A stretch of 64,000 nucleotides of DNA from Marmoricola sp. URHB0036 (GCF_000426045.1 NZ_AUEP01000004.1:248001-312000); one strand, 5' to 3'. Shown: positions 45,097-55,638, counted from the first letter of the stretch. The notes: a model not told the origin generated them from the sequence alone. Made by a program: numbers and translations.

Positions 45097-45465
45097 TCAG
45101 AGCACCTCCGGCGCGAGCGAAATGATCTTCATGAACCGCTTCTCGCGCAGCTCGCGGCCCACGGGGCCGAAGATGCGCGTGCCACGGGGTTCCCCGTCGG
45201 CCTTGAGGATCACCGCTGCGTTCTCGTCGAAGCGGATGTAGGAACCGTCGGCACGACGGCGCTCCTTGACGGTGCGCACGATCACGGCCTTGACGACGTC
45301 GCCCTTCTTGACGTTGCCGCCCGGGATCGCGTCCTTGACGGTGGCGACGATGACGTCACCGATGCCGGCGTAGCGCCGACCGGAGCCGCCGAGCACACGG
45401 ATGCACAGGATCTGCTTGGCACCCGTGTTGTCGGCGACCTTGAGTCGCGACTCCTGCTGGATCAT
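45097..45465 (-). CDS. rplN: 50S ribosomal protein L14
   Basis: 122 aa, highly conserved: [60 protein letters not shown] and [19 protein letters not shown]. Contacts the 30S subunit; first gene after the S10-type block. Confidence 0.98.
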   Translation of the reverse strand: MIQQESRLKVADNTGAKQILCIRVLGGSGRRYAGIGDVIVATVKDAIPGGNVKKGDVVKAVIVRTVKERRRADGSYIRFDENAAVILKADGEPRGTRIFGPVGRELREKRFMKIISLAPEVL

Positions 45466-45477
45466 CTGTCCTGTCTC

Positions 45478-45750
45478 CTACTTCGCCTTCTCGATGATCT
45501 CCACCACGCGCCAGCGCTTGGTCGCGCTGAGCGGGCGGGTCTCCATCAGGAGCACACGGTCGCCGACTCCACAGGAGTTGGCCTCGTCGTGTGCCTTGAG
45601 CCGGGTGGAACGACGCAGCACCTTGCCGTAGAGCGCGTGCTTGACGCGGTCCTCGACAGAGACCACGACGGTCTTGTCCATCTTGTCGCTGACGACCAGG
45701 CCTTCACGGACCTTGCGGGCCGACCTGTCCTCAACAGCGTTCTCGCTCAT
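45478..45750 (-). CDS. rpsQ: 30S ribosomal protein S17
   Basis: 90 aa OB-fold. [40 protein letters not shown] and [20 protein letters not shown]. The start overlaps the rpmC stop (ATGA). Binds the 5' domain of 16S rRNA. Confidence 0.98.
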   Translation of the reverse strand: MSENAVEDRSARKVREGLVVSDKMDKTVVVSVEDRVKHALYGKVLRRSTRLKAHDEANSCGVGDRVLLMETRPLSATKRWRVVEIIEKAK

Positions 45751-45974
45751 GCGTTCTCCTTAGCGCCCGGCGCCGTACGGATGCCGAGCTCGCGCTCGCG
45801 CACCACGGTGTAGATCCGGGAGATGTCCTTCTTGACGGCCTTGAGACGGCCGTGGCTCTCGAGCTGACCGGTCGCGGCCTGGAAACGGAGGTTGAACAGC
45901 TCCTCCTTGGCCTCGCGCAGCTTGCCCTCGAGGTCGACGTTGTTCAGCTCGTCGAGCTCATGTGCGGTCGCCAT
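45747..45974 (-). CDS. rpmC: 50S ribosomal protein L29
   Basis: 75 aa helical hairpin. [20 protein letters not shown] and [19 protein letters not shown] are the two helices. Lies at the exit tunnel where it meets nascent-chain factors. Overlaps neighbours on both sides. Confidence 0.97.
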   Translation of the reverse strand: MATAHELDELNNVDLEGKLREAKEELFNLRFQAATGQLESHGRLKAVKKDISRIYTVVRERELGIRTAPGAKENA

Positions 45975-46393
45975 CAGAAATCACCTGTCTCACGGCTGAT
46001 GAACTTGCACTTCATCGGGAGCTTGTGGATCGCGCGACGCATGGCCTCGCGGGCAATGTCCTCGTCGACACCGGCAAGCTCGAACATGACGCGACCGGGC
46101 TTGACGTTGGCCACCCACCACTCGGGCGAGCCCTTGCCGGAACCCATCCGGGTCTCGGCGGGCTTCTTGGTCAGCGGGCGGTCGGGGTAGATGTTGATCC
46201 ACACCTTTCCGCCGCGCTTGATGTGACGGGTCATCGCGATACGCGCTGACTCGATCTGTCGGTTGGTCACGTAGGCGGACTCGGTCGCCTGGATACCGAA
46301 GTCACCGAAGGAGAGCTTGGTGCCACCCTTGGCGGCGCCAGTCCGCTTCGGGTGGTGCTGCTTGCGGTGCTTGACCCTTCGAGGCATCAACAT
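45974..46393 (-). CDS. rplP: 50S ribosomal protein L16
   Basis: 139 aa from ATG 46393 ([20 protein letters not shown]), giving the normal full length; the frame is open upstream inside rpsC but that is not used. [20 protein letters not shown] and [20 protein letters not shown] are the signature parts contacting A-site tRNA. Confidence 0.98.
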   Translation of the reverse strand: MLMPRRVKHRKQHHPKRTGAAKGGTKLSFGDFGIQATESAYVTNRQIESARIAMTRHIKRGGKVWINIYPDRPLTKKPAETRMGSGKGSPEWWVANVKPGRVMFELAGVDEDIAREAMRRAIHKLPMKCKFISRETGDF

Positions 46394-46398
46394 GATGT

Positions 46399-47235
46399 TC
46401 AGCCCTCCCCGTTGGTAGCGGTCGGTGCGGCCTCGGCAGCCGGGGCCGCAGCAGCGGTCTCGGCAGCAGGAGCCTCGGTACGGTCGGAACGCGTCGGACG
46501 CTCGGCACCGCCACGCGAACCACGCGTGGGGCGGTCGGTGCGGGCGCCGCCACGGCCACGGCCGGGGGCTCCGGCACGGGCCGCAGCCTGGGCCTCGCGC
46601 TCGGCGCGGGTGCCCGCGACCTCGCCCTTGTAGATCCAGACCTTCACGCCGATGCGGCCGAAGGTGGTCTTGGCCTCGTAGAAGCCGTAGTCGATGTCGG
46701 CACGCAGCGTGTGCAGGGGCACGCGGCCCTCGCGGTAGAACTCCGAGCGCGACATCTCGGCGCCGTTGAGACGACCCGAGCACTGGATCCGGATGCCCTT
46801 GGCACCGGAGCGCATCGAGGTCTGCATGGCCTTCTTCATCGCGCGACGGAACTGCACACGACCGGCGAGCTGCTCGGCCACGCCCTGGGCGACCAGCTGA
46901 GCGTCGATCTCCGGCTGCTTCACCTCGAGGATGTTCAGCTGCACCTGCTTGCCGGTGAGCTTCTCCAGCTCGCCGCGCAGGCGGTCGGCCTCGGCACCGC
47001 GGCGACCGATGACGATGCCCGGCCGTGCGGTGTGGATGTCCACTCGCACGCGGTCGCGGGTGCGCTCGATCTCCACCTTGGCGATGCCGGCGCGCTCCAT
47101 GCCCTTGGACAGGAGACGACGGATCGCGACGTCCTCACCGACGTAGGACTTGTAGAGCTTGTCGGCGTACCACCGGCTCTTGTGGTCGGTGGAGATGCCG
47201 AGGCGGAACCCGTTCGGGTTGATCTTCTGACCCAT
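46399..47235 (-). CDS. rpsC: 30S ribosomal protein S3
   Basis: 278 aa. KH domain near 40-110 ([20 protein letters not shown]) and S3 C-domain ([40 protein letters not shown]). Beyond residue 220 the tail is low-complexity: [20 protein letters not shown], then Ala/Glu/Pro-rich. Forms the mRNA entry helicase with S4 and S5. Confidence 0.98.
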   Translation of the reverse strand: MGQKINPNGFRLGISTDHKSRWYADKLYKSYVGEDVAIRRLLSKGMERAGIAKVEIERTRDRVRVDIHTARPGIVIGRRGAEADRLRGELEKLTGKQVQLNILEVKQPEIDAQLVAQGVAEQLAGRVQFRRAMKKAMQTSMRSGAKGIRIQCSGRLNGAEMSRSEFYREGRVPLHTLRADIDYGFYEAKTTFGRIGVKVWIYKGEVAGTRAEREAQAAARAGAPGRGRGGARTDRPTRGSRGGAERPTRSDRTEAPAAETAAAAPAAEAAPTATNGEG

Positions 47236-47657
47236 CAGGCCTTCCGTCCCTTCGTCTGGTTCTCGTCGGCAGGCGACACCACGAGCGTGATGTGGCTGGT
47301 GCGCTTGTTGATCCGGGTGGCCCGGCCCTGCGCACGCGGGCGCCAGCGCTTCATGGTGGGGCCCTCGTCGACCATGGCCTTGCTGACCACGAGCGTGCCG
47401 CGGTCGAGGTCCTCGGTCGTCTCGGCGTTGGCCACGGCGCTCTCGAGCACCTTGTAGACGGTCTCGCTGGCCGCCTGCGGCGCGAACTGCAGCAACGCCA
47501 GGGCGTCATCCACGGGAAGTCCACGGACCATGTCCACGACACGGCGGGCCTTCATCGGGGTGATCCGGACGAAGCGCGCGCTGGCGAACGCACCCGGCTG
47601 GTCGCCGAGCAGCGAGTCACGGCGGGCGCTGGTGCGCCGACGCTCAGTAACACTCAT
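47235..47657 (-). CDS. rplV: 50S ribosomal protein L22
   Basis: 140 aa. [20 protein letters not shown] near residue 27 and the tunnel-lining hairpin [20 protein letters not shown] at the macrolide-contact end. A 25-residue N-terminal stretch ([17 protein letters not shown]) precedes the fold. Stop and rpsC start share a base. Confidence 0.98.
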   Translation of the reverse strand: MSVTERRRTSARRDSLLGDQPGAFASARFVRITPMKARRVVDMVRGLPVDDALALLQFAPQAASETVYKVLESAVANAETTEDLDRGTLVVSKAMVDEGPTMKRWRPRAQGRATRINKRTSHITLVVSPADENQTKGRKA

Positions 47658-47684
47658 TGTCTGTTCTCTCCTCAGCTACCGCGG

Positions 47685-47966
47685 TCAGCGGCGGCGGCTC
47701 TTCCGGTCGTCCTTGACGTGGCCCCGGTAGGTGCGGGTGGGCGCGAACTCGCCCAGCTTGTGGCCGACCATCGAGTCGGTCACGAACACCGGGACGTGTT
47801 TGTGTCCGTCGTGCACGGCGAGCGTGTGGCCGATCATGGCCGGCACGATCATCGAGCGACGCGACCACGTCTTGATCACGTTGTGGGTCCCGGCCTCGTT
47901 CTGGGCGTCCACCTTCTTGATCAGGTGGTCGTCGACGAACGGGCCCTTCTTCAGGCTGCGTGGCAT
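47685..47966 (-). CDS. rpsS: 30S ribosomal protein S19
   Basis: 93 aa. [40 protein letters not shown] and [20 protein letters not shown], full length. Head protein near the B1a bridge. 4 bp after rplB. Confidence 0.98.
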   Translation of the reverse strand: MPRSLKKGPFVDDHLIKKVDAQNEAGTHNVIKTWSRRSMIVPAMIGHTLAVHDGHKHVPVFVTDSMVGHKLGEFAPTRTYRGHVKDDRKSRRR

Positions 47967-47970
47967 CTGG

Positions 47971-48804
47971 CTACTTCCTCTTACCGGACTTGCGGCGACG
48001 GACGATCAGGGCATCGCTGGCCTTGCGCTTGCGCGTACGGCCCTCGGGCTTGCCCCAGGGGGTGACCGGGTGGCGACCACCGGAGGTCTTGCCCTCGCCA
48101 CCGCCGTGCGGGTGGTCGACGGGGTTCATGACGACACCGCGGACGGTCGGGCGCTTGCCCTTCCACCGCATCCGGCCGGCCTTGCCCCAGTTGATGTTGG
48201 ACTGCTCGGCGTTGCCGACCTCGCCGACCGTGGCGCGGCAGCGGACGTCGACGTAACGCATCTCGCCGGAGGGCATCCGCAGCTGTGCGCGCGAGCCCTC
48301 CTTGGCGACGAGCTGGGCGCTGTTGCCGGCGGAACGGGCGATCTTGGCACCGCCACCGGGCCGGAGCTCGATGCAGTGGATCGTGGTACCGACGGGGATG
48401 TTGCGCAGCGGCAGGTTGTTGCCCGGCTTGATGTCGGCGGTCGGACCGGCCTCGATCGCGGTGCCCTGGCTGACGCCGAGCGGCGCGATGATGTAACGCT
48501 TCTCGCCGTCGGCGTAGTGCAGCAGCGCGATGCGCGCGGTGCGGTTGGGGTCGTACTCGATGTGCGCGACCTTGGCCGGCACGCCGTCCTTGTCGTAGCG
48601 ACGGAAGTCGACGATGCGGTAGGCGCGCTTGTGGCCACCACCCTGGTGACGGGTGGTGATGCGGCCCTGGTTGTTGCGGCCACCCTTCTTGGGCAGCGGC
48701 TTGACCAGCGACTTCTCCGGCGTGGTCCGGGTGATCTCGACGAAGTCAGCGACCGACGAGCCACGACGGCCCGGGGTGGTCGGCTTGTACTTGCGGATTG
48801 CCAT
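47971..48804 (-). CDS. rplB: 50S ribosomal protein L2
   Basis: 277 aa. Peptidyl-transferase-centre protein. [20 protein letters not shown], the conserved centre, and the C-terminal [20 protein letters not shown] holding the essential His loop. [19 protein letters not shown] ends it. Confidence 0.98.
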   Translation of the reverse strand: MAIRKYKPTTPGRRGSSVADFVEITRTTPEKSLVKPLPKKGGRNNQGRITTRHQGGGHKRAYRIVDFRRYDKDGVPAKVAHIEYDPNRTARIALLHYADGEKRYIIAPLGVSQGTAIEAGPTADIKPGNNLPLRNIPVGTTIHCIELRPGGGAKIARSAGNSAQLVAKEGSRAQLRMPSGEMRYVDVRCRATVGEVGNAEQSNINWGKAGRMRWKGKRPTVRGVVMNPVDHPHGGGEGKTSGGRHPVTPWGKPEGRTRKRKASDALIVRRRKSGKRK

Positions 48805-48831
48805 GTCAGTTCCTCAGCTCCTCGAGCCCGG

Positions 48832-49137
48832 TCAGGAGACCGGACCTCCGAAGATGTCGATGCGGTGACCCTCGGCCAGGCTGACGATCGCGCGCTTGGT
48901 GTCCTTGCGCTTGCCGGTGCCGGTGCGGGTACGACGGGTCTTGCCGGGTCGGTTCAGCGTGTTCACGGAGGTGACCTTGACGTCGAAGACCTTCTCGACC
49001 GCGACCTTGATCTCGGTCTTGTTCGCGTCGGGACGCACCAGGAACGTGTACTTGTTCGCGTCGAGGAGGCCGTAGCTCTTCTCGCTCACGACCGGCGCGA
49101 TCAGTACGTCGCGGTGGTCCTTGTGCAGCGTGCTCAC
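48832..49137 (-). CDS. rplW: 50S ribosomal protein L23
   Basis: 101 aa, GTG start overlapping the rplD stop (GTGA). [40 protein letters not shown] and [20 protein letters not shown]. Exit-tunnel protein that docks trigger factor and SRP. Confidence 0.97.
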   Translation of the reverse strand: MSTLHKDHRDVLIAPVVSEKSYGLLDANKYTFLVRPDANKTEIKVAVEKVFDVKVTSVNTLNRPGKTRRTRTGTGKRKDTKRAIVSLAEGHRIDIFGGPVS

Positions 49138-49937
49138 TTGGTGTCCTCCTCAGCGGTCTCAGCCTCGTCGGCGGCCTCAGTGTCGTCGGTGGCCTCAGTC
49201 GGCTCGTCGGCGTCGCCCGGCTCGTCGGCAGCGGCGGTCGGCTCCTCGACTGCGGGAGCCTCCTCGACCTCGGCCTCGTCGTCAGCCGCGTCGTTGCCGG
49301 CGGGCTCGACGATGGTCGCCTTGCGGGCGGTCGCCGAGGCGGTGCCGTTGACGAACGAGTCGTAGGCGCCCTGGGTGAACACCACGTCGTCGCAGAGCAG
49401 CACGTCGTAGGTGTTCAGCTGGTCGACGGCGAGGAGGTGCACCGAGGCCACGTTGCGCAGCGAGAGCCACGTCAGGGCGTCGTCACGCTCGAGCACGACC
49501 AGCTGGCGGCGGTGCTCGGTGAGCCCGTTCAGCGCCTCGACGGCACCCTTGGTCGACGGCTTCTTCTGGTCACCGATCAACGACTCCACGACGTGGATGC
49601 GCCCGGCGCGGGCCCGGTCGGAGAGGGCTCCGCGCAGGGCGGCGGCCTTCATCTTCTTCGGGGTGCGCTGGTCGTAGTCACGCGGCTGCGGGCCATGGAC
49701 GACGCCACCACCGGCGAACTGCGGCGCGCGGGTCGAGCCCTGGCGGGCGCGGCCGGTGCCCTTCTGCTTGTAGGGCTTGCGGCCACCGCCGCGAACCTCG
49801 CCGCGGGTCTTGGTGGCGTGGGTGCCCTGACGAGCAGCGGCCTGCTGGGCCACCACGACCTGGTGGATCAGCGGGATGTTGGTCTTGGCGTCGAAGATCT
49901 CGGCGGGGAGATCGACCTTCACGGTCTTGGCGGTCAT
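49134..49937 (-). CDS. rplD: 50S ribosomal protein L4 with acidic tail
   Basis: 267 aa, some 55-60 longer than usual. Residues 1-207 are the L4 fold: [20 protein letters not shown], tunnel loop [20 protein letters not shown], then [17 protein letters not shown] near the end. A tail from about 210 to 267 is almost only Glu, Asp, Ala and Thr ([20 protein letters not shown] and on). Tail function unknown. Confidence 0.97.
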   Translation of the reverse strand: MTAKTVKVDLPAEIFDAKTNIPLIHQVVVAQQAAARQGTHATKTRGEVRGGGRKPYKQKGTGRARQGSTRAPQFAGGGVVHGPQPRDYDQRTPKKMKAAALRGALSDRARAGRIHVVESLIGDQKKPSTKGAVEALNGLTEHRRQLVVLERDDALTWLSLRNVASVHLLAVDQLNTYDVLLCDDVVFTQGAYDSFVNGTASATARKATIVEPAGNDAADDEAEVEEAPAVEEPTAAADEPGDADEPTEATDDTEAADEAETAEEDTK

Positions 49938-49939
49938 GC

Positions 49940-50614
<675 letters not shown>

Positions 50615-50636
50615 GACTCCACTAATCTCCTGGGCC

Positions 50637-50945
50637 TCAGAGCTTGATCTCGATGTCGACGCCGGCGGGAAGGTCGAGACGCATCAGCGAGTCGACGGTC
50701 TTCGGCGTGGGGTCGATGATGTCGATCAGGCGCTTGTGGGTGCGCATCTCGAAGTGCTCGCGGGAGTCCTTGTACTTGTGGGGCGAGCGGATGACGCAGT
50801 AGACGTTCTTCTCCGTCGGCAGCGGCACCGGGCCGGCCACCTTCGCGCCCGTACGGGTCACGGTGTCCACGATCTTCCGCGCCGAGGTGTCGATCACCTC
50901 GTGGTCATAGGCCTTGAGCCTGATGCGGATCTTCTGTCCCGCCAT
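50637..50945 (-). CDS. rpsJ: 30S ribosomal protein S10
   Basis: 102 aa from ATG 50945 ([20 protein letters not shown]), the usual length. [40 protein letters not shown]. Also known as NusE, a transcription-antitermination partner of NusB. First gene of the S10 operon. Confidence 0.98.
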   Translation of the reverse strand: MAGQKIRIRLKAYDHEVIDTSARKIVDTVTRTGAKVAGPVPLPTEKNVYCVIRSPHKYKDSREHFEMRTHKRLIDIIDPTPKTVDSLMRLDLPAGVDIEIKL

Positions 50946-51314
50946 CAAACAACGTCCTTACTCAGTAGTCCCAACGACTGGTCTCGGACCCCCTCGGTGA
51001 GGTGGTCCGCCCTGCTCCTTCTCGCTCCAGGCCCCGACCCACGCGGTCGGGCGTGTCGCGGCCTTCAAACTGCGCGCGACGCACACGATCGTGCTGGTCG
51101 TTGTCTGGAGTGGCGCCCGGTGGGCCGGGCAGAACGGGATCTCCTGGTGCGGCGCGAACACGCGCGACCACTACAACTGCCATGTCAGCAGCTCAGGAGA
51201 ACCTGTTCAGTAGTCAATGTCCGCGCCCCGGCAATCCCGCCGGAGCAACCGAACTATCTTGTCAGAGACACCCGCGGTACGCCAAATCGGGTTCGCCGTG
51301 CACCTTCCCGGGCC
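50946..51314 (-). promoter_or_regulatory. promoter and leader region of the S10 operon
   Basis: 369 bp with no supported gene. On the minus strand it holds a 7-bp hairpin CCCGACC/GGTCGGG (51033-51051) and possible promoter boxes: TTGACT near 51217 without a good -10, and AAGATAGT near 51262 without a good -35. A long leader is expected, as in other S10 operons, where L4 or other factors can act. No terminator for the upstream transporter gene was found. Confidence 0.5.
51033..51051 (-). other. hairpin in the S10 leader
   Basis: CCCGACC, five-nt loop, GGTCGGG; about 88 nt before rpsJ. It would form in the leader RNA. Confidence 0.5.
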
Positions 51315-52631
51315 TCACAGCTGGGCGGACTCCTGGGCCACCTGCTCCAGAGCGGGGTCTCCGGACCTCCGCGCCCGTGGGATGGACAGGCACATCAGCG
51401 AGGCGAGCAGGCACAGCCCGCCGGCCGTCATCCAGGCGACGAAGTAGTCGCCGAGTCCCTGCCGGATCCAGCCCGCGTACGACGCCGCGACCCCCGCGCC
51501 GACCATGTGCGAGGCGAACACCCAGCCGAACACGACGCCCGACTTCTCCAGCCCGAAGTGGATCCGGCACAGGGCGACCGTCGGCGGCACGGTGGCCACC
51601 CAGTCGAGCCCGTAGAAGACGATGAACAGGAACAGGCTGGGCTGGACGTGCGGCCCGAGCAGGGTGGGTACGACGAGCAGGCTCAGCCCGCGCAGGAAGT
51701 AGTAGCCGAAGAGCAGGTAGCGGGAGTCGACCCGGTCGGTGAGCCACCCCGACGCGATCGTGCCGACGATGTCGAAGATGCCGATCAGGGCGAGCAGTCC
51801 CGCTGACGTGGTCTCCGGCATGCCGTGGTCGTGGGCGGCCGGGATGAAGTGGGTGCCGATCAGCCCGTTGGTCGACCAGCCGCAGATCCAGAACGTCAGG
51901 AACAGGGCCCAGAACGTCCAGCGGTGGCTGATCTCGCGCAGCGTCGTCAGCGCGAGCCTGGCCGGCCCCGGTCCGTCGCGCACGACCGGCGGCTCGGCGT
52001 ACGACTCCGGGGCGCCGTACGGCACCTGGCCGACGTCGGAGGGCCGGTCGCGCATGACCAGCAGCACCACCGGCACGAGCAGCAGCGCGAACCCGGCCAC
52101 CAGGCCCGCGGCCCAGCGCCAACCGGGCCCGTGTGCCAGGTGGGCGATGGCCGGCAGGAAGATCAGCTGTCCGGTCGAGCTCGCCGCCGAGAAGACGCCC
52201 GTGATGAGCCCGCGGTCGCGCACGAACCAGCGGTTGGCCACGATGGCGCCGAAGACGAGGGCCATCGCCCCGGTGCCGACGCCGATCGGGACGCCCCAAA
52301 GGAACCACAGCTGCCAGGCCGAGGTCATCACCAACGTCAGGCCGGCCCCCGCGGCGACGAGGGCGAGCGCCAGCGCCACCACCCGTCGTACGCCGAACCG
52401 CTCCATCAGCGCCGCTGCGAAGGGGGCCGTGAGCCCGTAGATCACCAGGTTGAGGCTGACCGCACCCGACGTCGTCGCCCGGGACCAGCCGAACTCGTGC
52501 TCCAGCGGCTCGAGCAGCGCACCGGTCGAGGAGCGGAAACCCGCGGCCGCCACGAGGGCAGCCATGGTGACCCCGGCGACCCACCAGGCCCGGGTGCTGG
52601 TGCGCGCCTCGGGCTTCGCGGTGGTGGCCAC
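51315..52631 (-). CDS. MFS transporter, OFA-like
   Basis: 438 aa with twelve predicted TM helices. GTG 52631 sits 6 nt after TAGACT. N-terminal half: WWVAGVTMAALVAAAGFRSS, loop-2 MERFGVRR; central cytoplasmic loop; ASGWLTDRVDSRYLL is the loop-8 equivalent. It looks like the oxalate/formate antiporter-monocarboxylate branch of MFS. Substrate unknown; export or uptake of an organic acid is plausible. It ends 370 bp before rpsJ on the same strand. Confidence 0.87.
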   Translation of the reverse strand: MATTAKPEARTSTRAWWVAGVTMAALVAAAGFRSSTGALLEPLEHEFGWSRATTSGAVSLNLVIYGLTAPFAAALMERFGVRRVVALALALVAAGAGLTLVMTSAWQLWFLWGVPIGVGTGAMALVFGAIVANRWFVRDRGLITGVFSAASSTGQLIFLPAIAHLAHGPGWRWAAGLVAGFALLLVPVVLLVMRDRPSDVGQVPYGAPESYAEPPVVRDGPGPARLALTTLREISHRWTFWALFLTFWICGWSTNGLIGTHFIPAAHDHGMPETTSAGLLALIGIFDIVGTIASGWLTDRVDSRYLLFGYYFLRGLSLLVVPTLLGPHVQPSLFLFIVFYGLDWVATVPPTVALCRIHFGLEKSGVVFGWVFASHMVGAGVAASYAGWIRQGLGDYFVAWMTAGGLCLLASLMCLSIPRARRSGDPALEQVAQESAQL

Positions 52632-52637
52632 GCCGCG

Positions 52638-52643
52638 AGTCTA
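52638..52643 (-). promoter_or_regulatory. -10 element, leaderless MFS gene
   Basis: TAGACT on the minus strand, 6 nt before GTG 52631. Confidence 0.5.
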
Positions 52644-52748
52644 GGGACGTCGGAGCGCTCGCACGCCGGGGCTGACTGCCCACCATCGCCGGGATCCTGC
52701 CACCGGATCCACCGGTCCTCGACCGACCCAGCGGTTGCCAACAGGGCT

Positions 52749-52754
52749 TAGAGT
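52749..52754 (+). promoter_or_regulatory. -10 element, leaderless gene at 52761
   Basis: TAGAGT, 6 nt before ATG 52761. CAGGAC between them is a weak ribosome-site-like match. Confidence 0.45.
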
Positions 52755-52760
52755 CAGGAC

Positions 52761-53183
52761 ATGGACGGCAGGGTCCTGACCGGACTGCTCGAAGTCGTCG
52801 CGATCTCCATGGTCCCGGTGACGGCTTTCGCCGTGCTCATCCACCGCGAGCGCATCTGTGAAGTCAGTGTCGCCCTGGGTCGCCGGGTGCGGGTCGTGCC
52901 GCCTCCCCCGGCCCCGCCGGCCGGACCTCCGCTGGAGAAGCTCGCGGCCGACCTGCGCCGGCTCCGTCCCGAGGCGAGGTCACCCCGCCCCGGCGTACCC
53001 ATGGCCAGGCAGAAGGGCATCGTGGCGGCCTACGACGGCGTGCTCGTCGCGACGGCCAGGGCGCTGGGTGTCCCGACGTCCCTCACCGACCTGCCCGAGG
53101 GGATCGACCGGGAGGCCGAGCGCCTGCGGGTCGAGGACGCACTCGAGGCGGCCGGGCTCAGCTGGCACCTGCACCAGGACTGA
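52761..53183 (+). CDS. small membrane-anchored protein, unknown
   Basis: 140 aa, not recognised by function. One N-terminal hydrophobic helix (LTGLLEVVAISMVPVTAFAV), then basic VALGRRVRVVPPPPAPPAGP linker and a soluble helical domain (ADLRRLRPEARS; MARQKGIVAAYDGVLVATAR; RLRVEDALEAAGLSW). The motif VAAYDGVLVATARALGVP, with a following acidic helix, looks like a conserved actinobacterial protein. Inner-membrane anchored with its body in the cytoplasm. Confidence 0.7.
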   Translation: MDGRVLTGLLEVVAISMVPVTAFAVLIHRERICEVSVALGRRVRVVPPPPAPPAGPPLEKLAADLRRLRPEARSPRPGVPMARQKGIVAAYDGVLVATARALGVPTSLTDLPEGIDREAERLRVEDALEAAGLSWHLHQD

Positions 53184-53201
53184 GCCCGACCGACGCGGGA
53201 C

Positions 53202-53672
53202 CTACGACCACCAGCTCGCACCGGGGTTGGCGATCCAGTCGCTCACGTAGAAGGCGGCGTACCCGACCACGGCGAGCACTCCGATCACGAACGCTGCGGT
53301 CGCCTTGCCGGCACCGGTCGACGCCCGTCGGCCGGCGTACCCGAGCAACGCTGCCGCAGCCCCCAGGATGATCGGCAGTCCAGACCACGCAGCGGGGACG
53401 ATCAGCAGGACGCCGGTGATGCCCAGGGCGAGGGCACGTCCGATTGCGCTCTCGTGACGCAGGCCGCGGACCACGACGAGCGGGTAGAGCAGACCGACGA
53501 CGACCAGGTCGAACACGACCATGCTCAGCGCCTCCACGGCGCTGTCGGCGCGAGCCAGATCGAGGAACGCAGCGACCCCGAGACTGACTGCCGCTACTGG
53601 GACGAGTGCGTGCCGCGCGCGGTCACGGTCGACGATGGCACTCGGACTGGCACCTGCAGTGATGGAGCTCAT
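53202..53672 (-). CDS. membrane protein of unknown function, beside two-component system
   Basis: 156 aa from ATG 53672 (GAGAGGAAA upstream); the longer open frame is not used. Five hydrophobic helices: LVPVAAVSLGVAAFLDL, LSMVVFDLVVVGLLYPLVVV, ALALGITGVLLIVPAAW, LPIILGAAAALLGYA, AAFVIGVLAVVGYAAFYV. Divergent from the histidine kinase operon by 158 bp; small proteins of this type are often controlled by or linked to such kinases. Confidence 0.72.
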   Translation of the reverse strand: MSSITAGASPSAIVDRDRARHALVPVAAVSLGVAAFLDLARADSAVEALSMVVFDLVVVGLLYPLVVVRGLRHESAIGRALALGITGVLLIVPAAWSGLPIILGAAAALLGYAGRRASTGAGKATAAFVIGVLAVVGYAAFYVSDWIANPGASWWS

Positions 53673-53830
53673 GGCGGTTTCCTCTCGGGTTGGTTGTCCC
53701 AGCAGTGTTCGGTCTGAGACACACCTCCGTCGTCGCCCGGGCTGACGAAACCCGTCGCTCCCCCGAGTGAGTCGAGGCGTCATCCTCAGGAGTGACTGCC
53801 GACCCCGGCCCGAGGCCCTAACGTGGCTCC
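53673..53830. other. intergenic region between divergent membrane protein and kinase operon
   Basis: 158 bp. It holds the ribosome site of the left gene and, at the right edge, the leaderless -10 of the kinase. No palindromic operator was recognised. Confidence 0.35.
53819..53824 (+). promoter_or_regulatory. -10 element, leaderless histidine kinase gene
   Basis: TAACGT, 6 nt before ATG 53831. Confidence 0.45.
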
Positions 53831-54967
53831 ATGAGGGTGCCTCCAGGGGTGCGTCGACACGGTGACCTGCTGGTTGCGGTGGCCTTCGCGGTGGCGTACG
53901 CCGGGGAGCTGCTCGCCTACGACGATGCGAACCACGTCGTCGCGGTGCCGCTGGCGATCGCCGCTGGGTTGGCACTGGCGGCCCGGCGACGGGCGCCGTT
54001 CCTGTCCTTCGTCGTCGTCGCCGTGCTCGACGTGGCCGTCGTCCACTGGGCGCCGGACTTCGATGGGAACTCGATCGTGTTCGTCGCGATCTTCCTGTTC
54101 AACCTGTTCTCGCTGGGAGCCAACGCGCACGGGGTCGAGGCGTGGCTCGGGGTCCTCGGAGTGCTGGGGGTGACGGTGGGCTTCGTGGTCGGCGACGGCG
54201 CGCACGATGCCTCCGACGTCTTCTTCGCCCTCGTCTTCTGCGGGACCCCGTGGAGCCTCGGCGTTGCCGTGCGGGTCCGCCGCGACCGGGAACGCGAGCT
54301 CGGTGCGCGCAACCTCGCGCTGCAGGAAGAGAGTGCTCGCGCCATCGCCGACGAGCGCGCCCGCATCGCTCGCGAGCTGCACGACACCGTCTCCCACGCG
54401 ATCGCTGTGACCGTCCTCCAGGCGCGTGGTGGCGCGAAGATGGTCGGCCGCGACAACGAGGCGGTACGACGGGCGTTGGCCTCGATCGAGCACACGAACA
54501 CCTCGGCCCTGGCCGACATGCGCCGCCTGCTCGGGCTGCTCCGCAGTACCGAGGAGGACGGCGCTCGTGCCGAGCCGCAGCCATCCCTCCAACGCCTCGA
54601 CGAATTGGTGGATGAGGTGCGCTCGTCGGGCCTCCCTGTCGAGCTCGAGGTCAGTGGCGATCCGTTGCCGGTGCCACCTGGGCTCGACCTCTCCGCCTAC
54701 CGGATCGTGCAGGAGGCGCTGACCAACGTGCTCAAGCACGCCGGACCTCAGGCACACGCGAAGGTAGAGCTGGTCTACGGGCCTGATGACCTCGAGGTCG
54801 CGGTCACCAACGACGGGGCCACGACGACGTCGGGGGCTGGCACCGGCCACGGCCTGATCGGCATCCGTGAACGCGTCTCGGTGGCAGGCGGTTCGGTCGA
54901 GGCCGGTCCCGCAGAGGGTGGCTACGTCGTACGCGCCCGGCTTCCGTACCTGTTGGGGACGTCATGA
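53831..54967 (+). CDS. sensor histidine kinase, NarL/DesK class
   Basis: 378 aa. Residues 10-150 hold about five hydrophobic helices with short loops and no extracellular domain, so sensing is probably within the membrane. HisKA_3 dimerisation domain ADERARIARELHDTVSHAIA with phospho-His184. HATPase_c domain: YRIVQEALTNVLKHAG (N-box) and TGHGLIGIRERVSVAGGSVE (G-box). Overlaps the response regulator start by ATGA. The intramembrane sensor type often reports on envelope stress or lipid state; the signal is not known. Confidence 0.94.
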   Translation: MRVPPGVRRHGDLLVAVAFAVAYAGELLAYDDANHVVAVPLAIAAGLALAARRRAPFLSFVVVAVLDVAVVHWAPDFDGNSIVFVAIFLFNLFSLGANAHGVEAWLGVLGVLGVTVGFVVGDGAHDASDVFFALVFCGTPWSLGVAVRVRRDRERELGARNLALQEESARAIADERARIARELHDTVSHAIAVTVLQARGGAKMVGRDNEAVRRALASIEHTNTSALADMRRLLGLLRSTEEDGARAEPQPSLQRLDELVDEVRSSGLPVELEVSGDPLPVPPGLDLSAYRIVQEALTNVLKHAGPQAHAKVELVYGPDDLEVAVTNDGATTTSGAGTGHGLIGIRERVSVAGGSVEAGPAEGGYVVRARLPYLLGTS

Positions 54968-55617
54968 TCCGCGTCGTGCTGGCCGATGACCAGCCACTGG
55001 TCAGGACGGGCCTCCGCATGATCCTCAGTGACCAGGAGGACATCGAGGTCGTCGGCGAGGCAGCGGACGGGGCACAGGCGATCGAGATCTGTGCCGAGAG
55101 GAACCCGGACGTCGTCCTGATGGACGTGCGGATGCCCGGAGTCGACGGCATCGACGCGACACGGGCTGTCACCGCGGCGAAGGATCCACCACGGGTTCTC
55201 GTACTGACCACGTTCGACCTCGATGACATCGTCTATGACGCGCTGCGTGCGGGGGCCAGTGGCTTCCTGCTCAAGGATGCCCCGGAGGAGCGACTGATCA
55301 CCGCGATACGGGTGGTGGCCGACGGGGGATCGTTGTTCGCCCCTTCGGTGACCCGGCGACTGATCGAGGAGTTCTCGCGTCGCCGAGCGCCGTCGCGGGA
55401 ACCCGAGGCGTTCGGGTCACTGACCGACCGTGAGACCGAGGTCCTCGCCCACCTCGCGCGCGGTGAGTCCAACGCGGAGATCGCAGCGGCGCTGTTCGTC
55501 ACCGAGAACACGGTCAAGACCCACGTGGCCCGGCTGCTGATGAAGCTGGGGCTGCGTGACCGGGTCCAGGCCGTCGTACTCGCCTACGAGTCGGGCCTCG
55601 TCCAGCCGGGCGGGTGA
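54964..55617 (+). CDS. NarL/FixJ-family response regulator
   Basis: 217 aa. Receiver domain with Asp54 as phospho-acceptor (VVLMDVRMPGVDG), the acidic pocket LADDQ, Thr and Lys in LTTFDLDD and FLLKDAPEE. C-terminal LuxR-type HTH: LTDRETEVLAHLARGESNAE, ALFVTENTVKTHVARLLMKL. Coupled with the kinase gene. Likely targets include the divergent membrane protein. Confidence 0.96.
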   Translation: MIRVVLADDQPLVRTGLRMILSDQEDIEVVGEAADGAQAIEICAERNPDVVLMDVRMPGVDGIDATRAVTAAKDPPRVLVLTTFDLDDIVYDALRAGASGFLLKDAPEERLITAIRVVADGGSLFAPSVTRRLIEEFSRRRAPSREPEAFGSLTDRETEVLAHLARGESNAEIAAALFVTENTVKTHVARLLMKLGLRDRVQAVVLAYESGLVQPGG

Positions 55618-55638
55618 GGTGTGCGGGAAGTCGGGCGG

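Noticed and set aside
51217-51447. Small plus-strand frame in the S10 leader region
   Set aside because: No ribosome site, and it runs into the MFS gene on the other strand.
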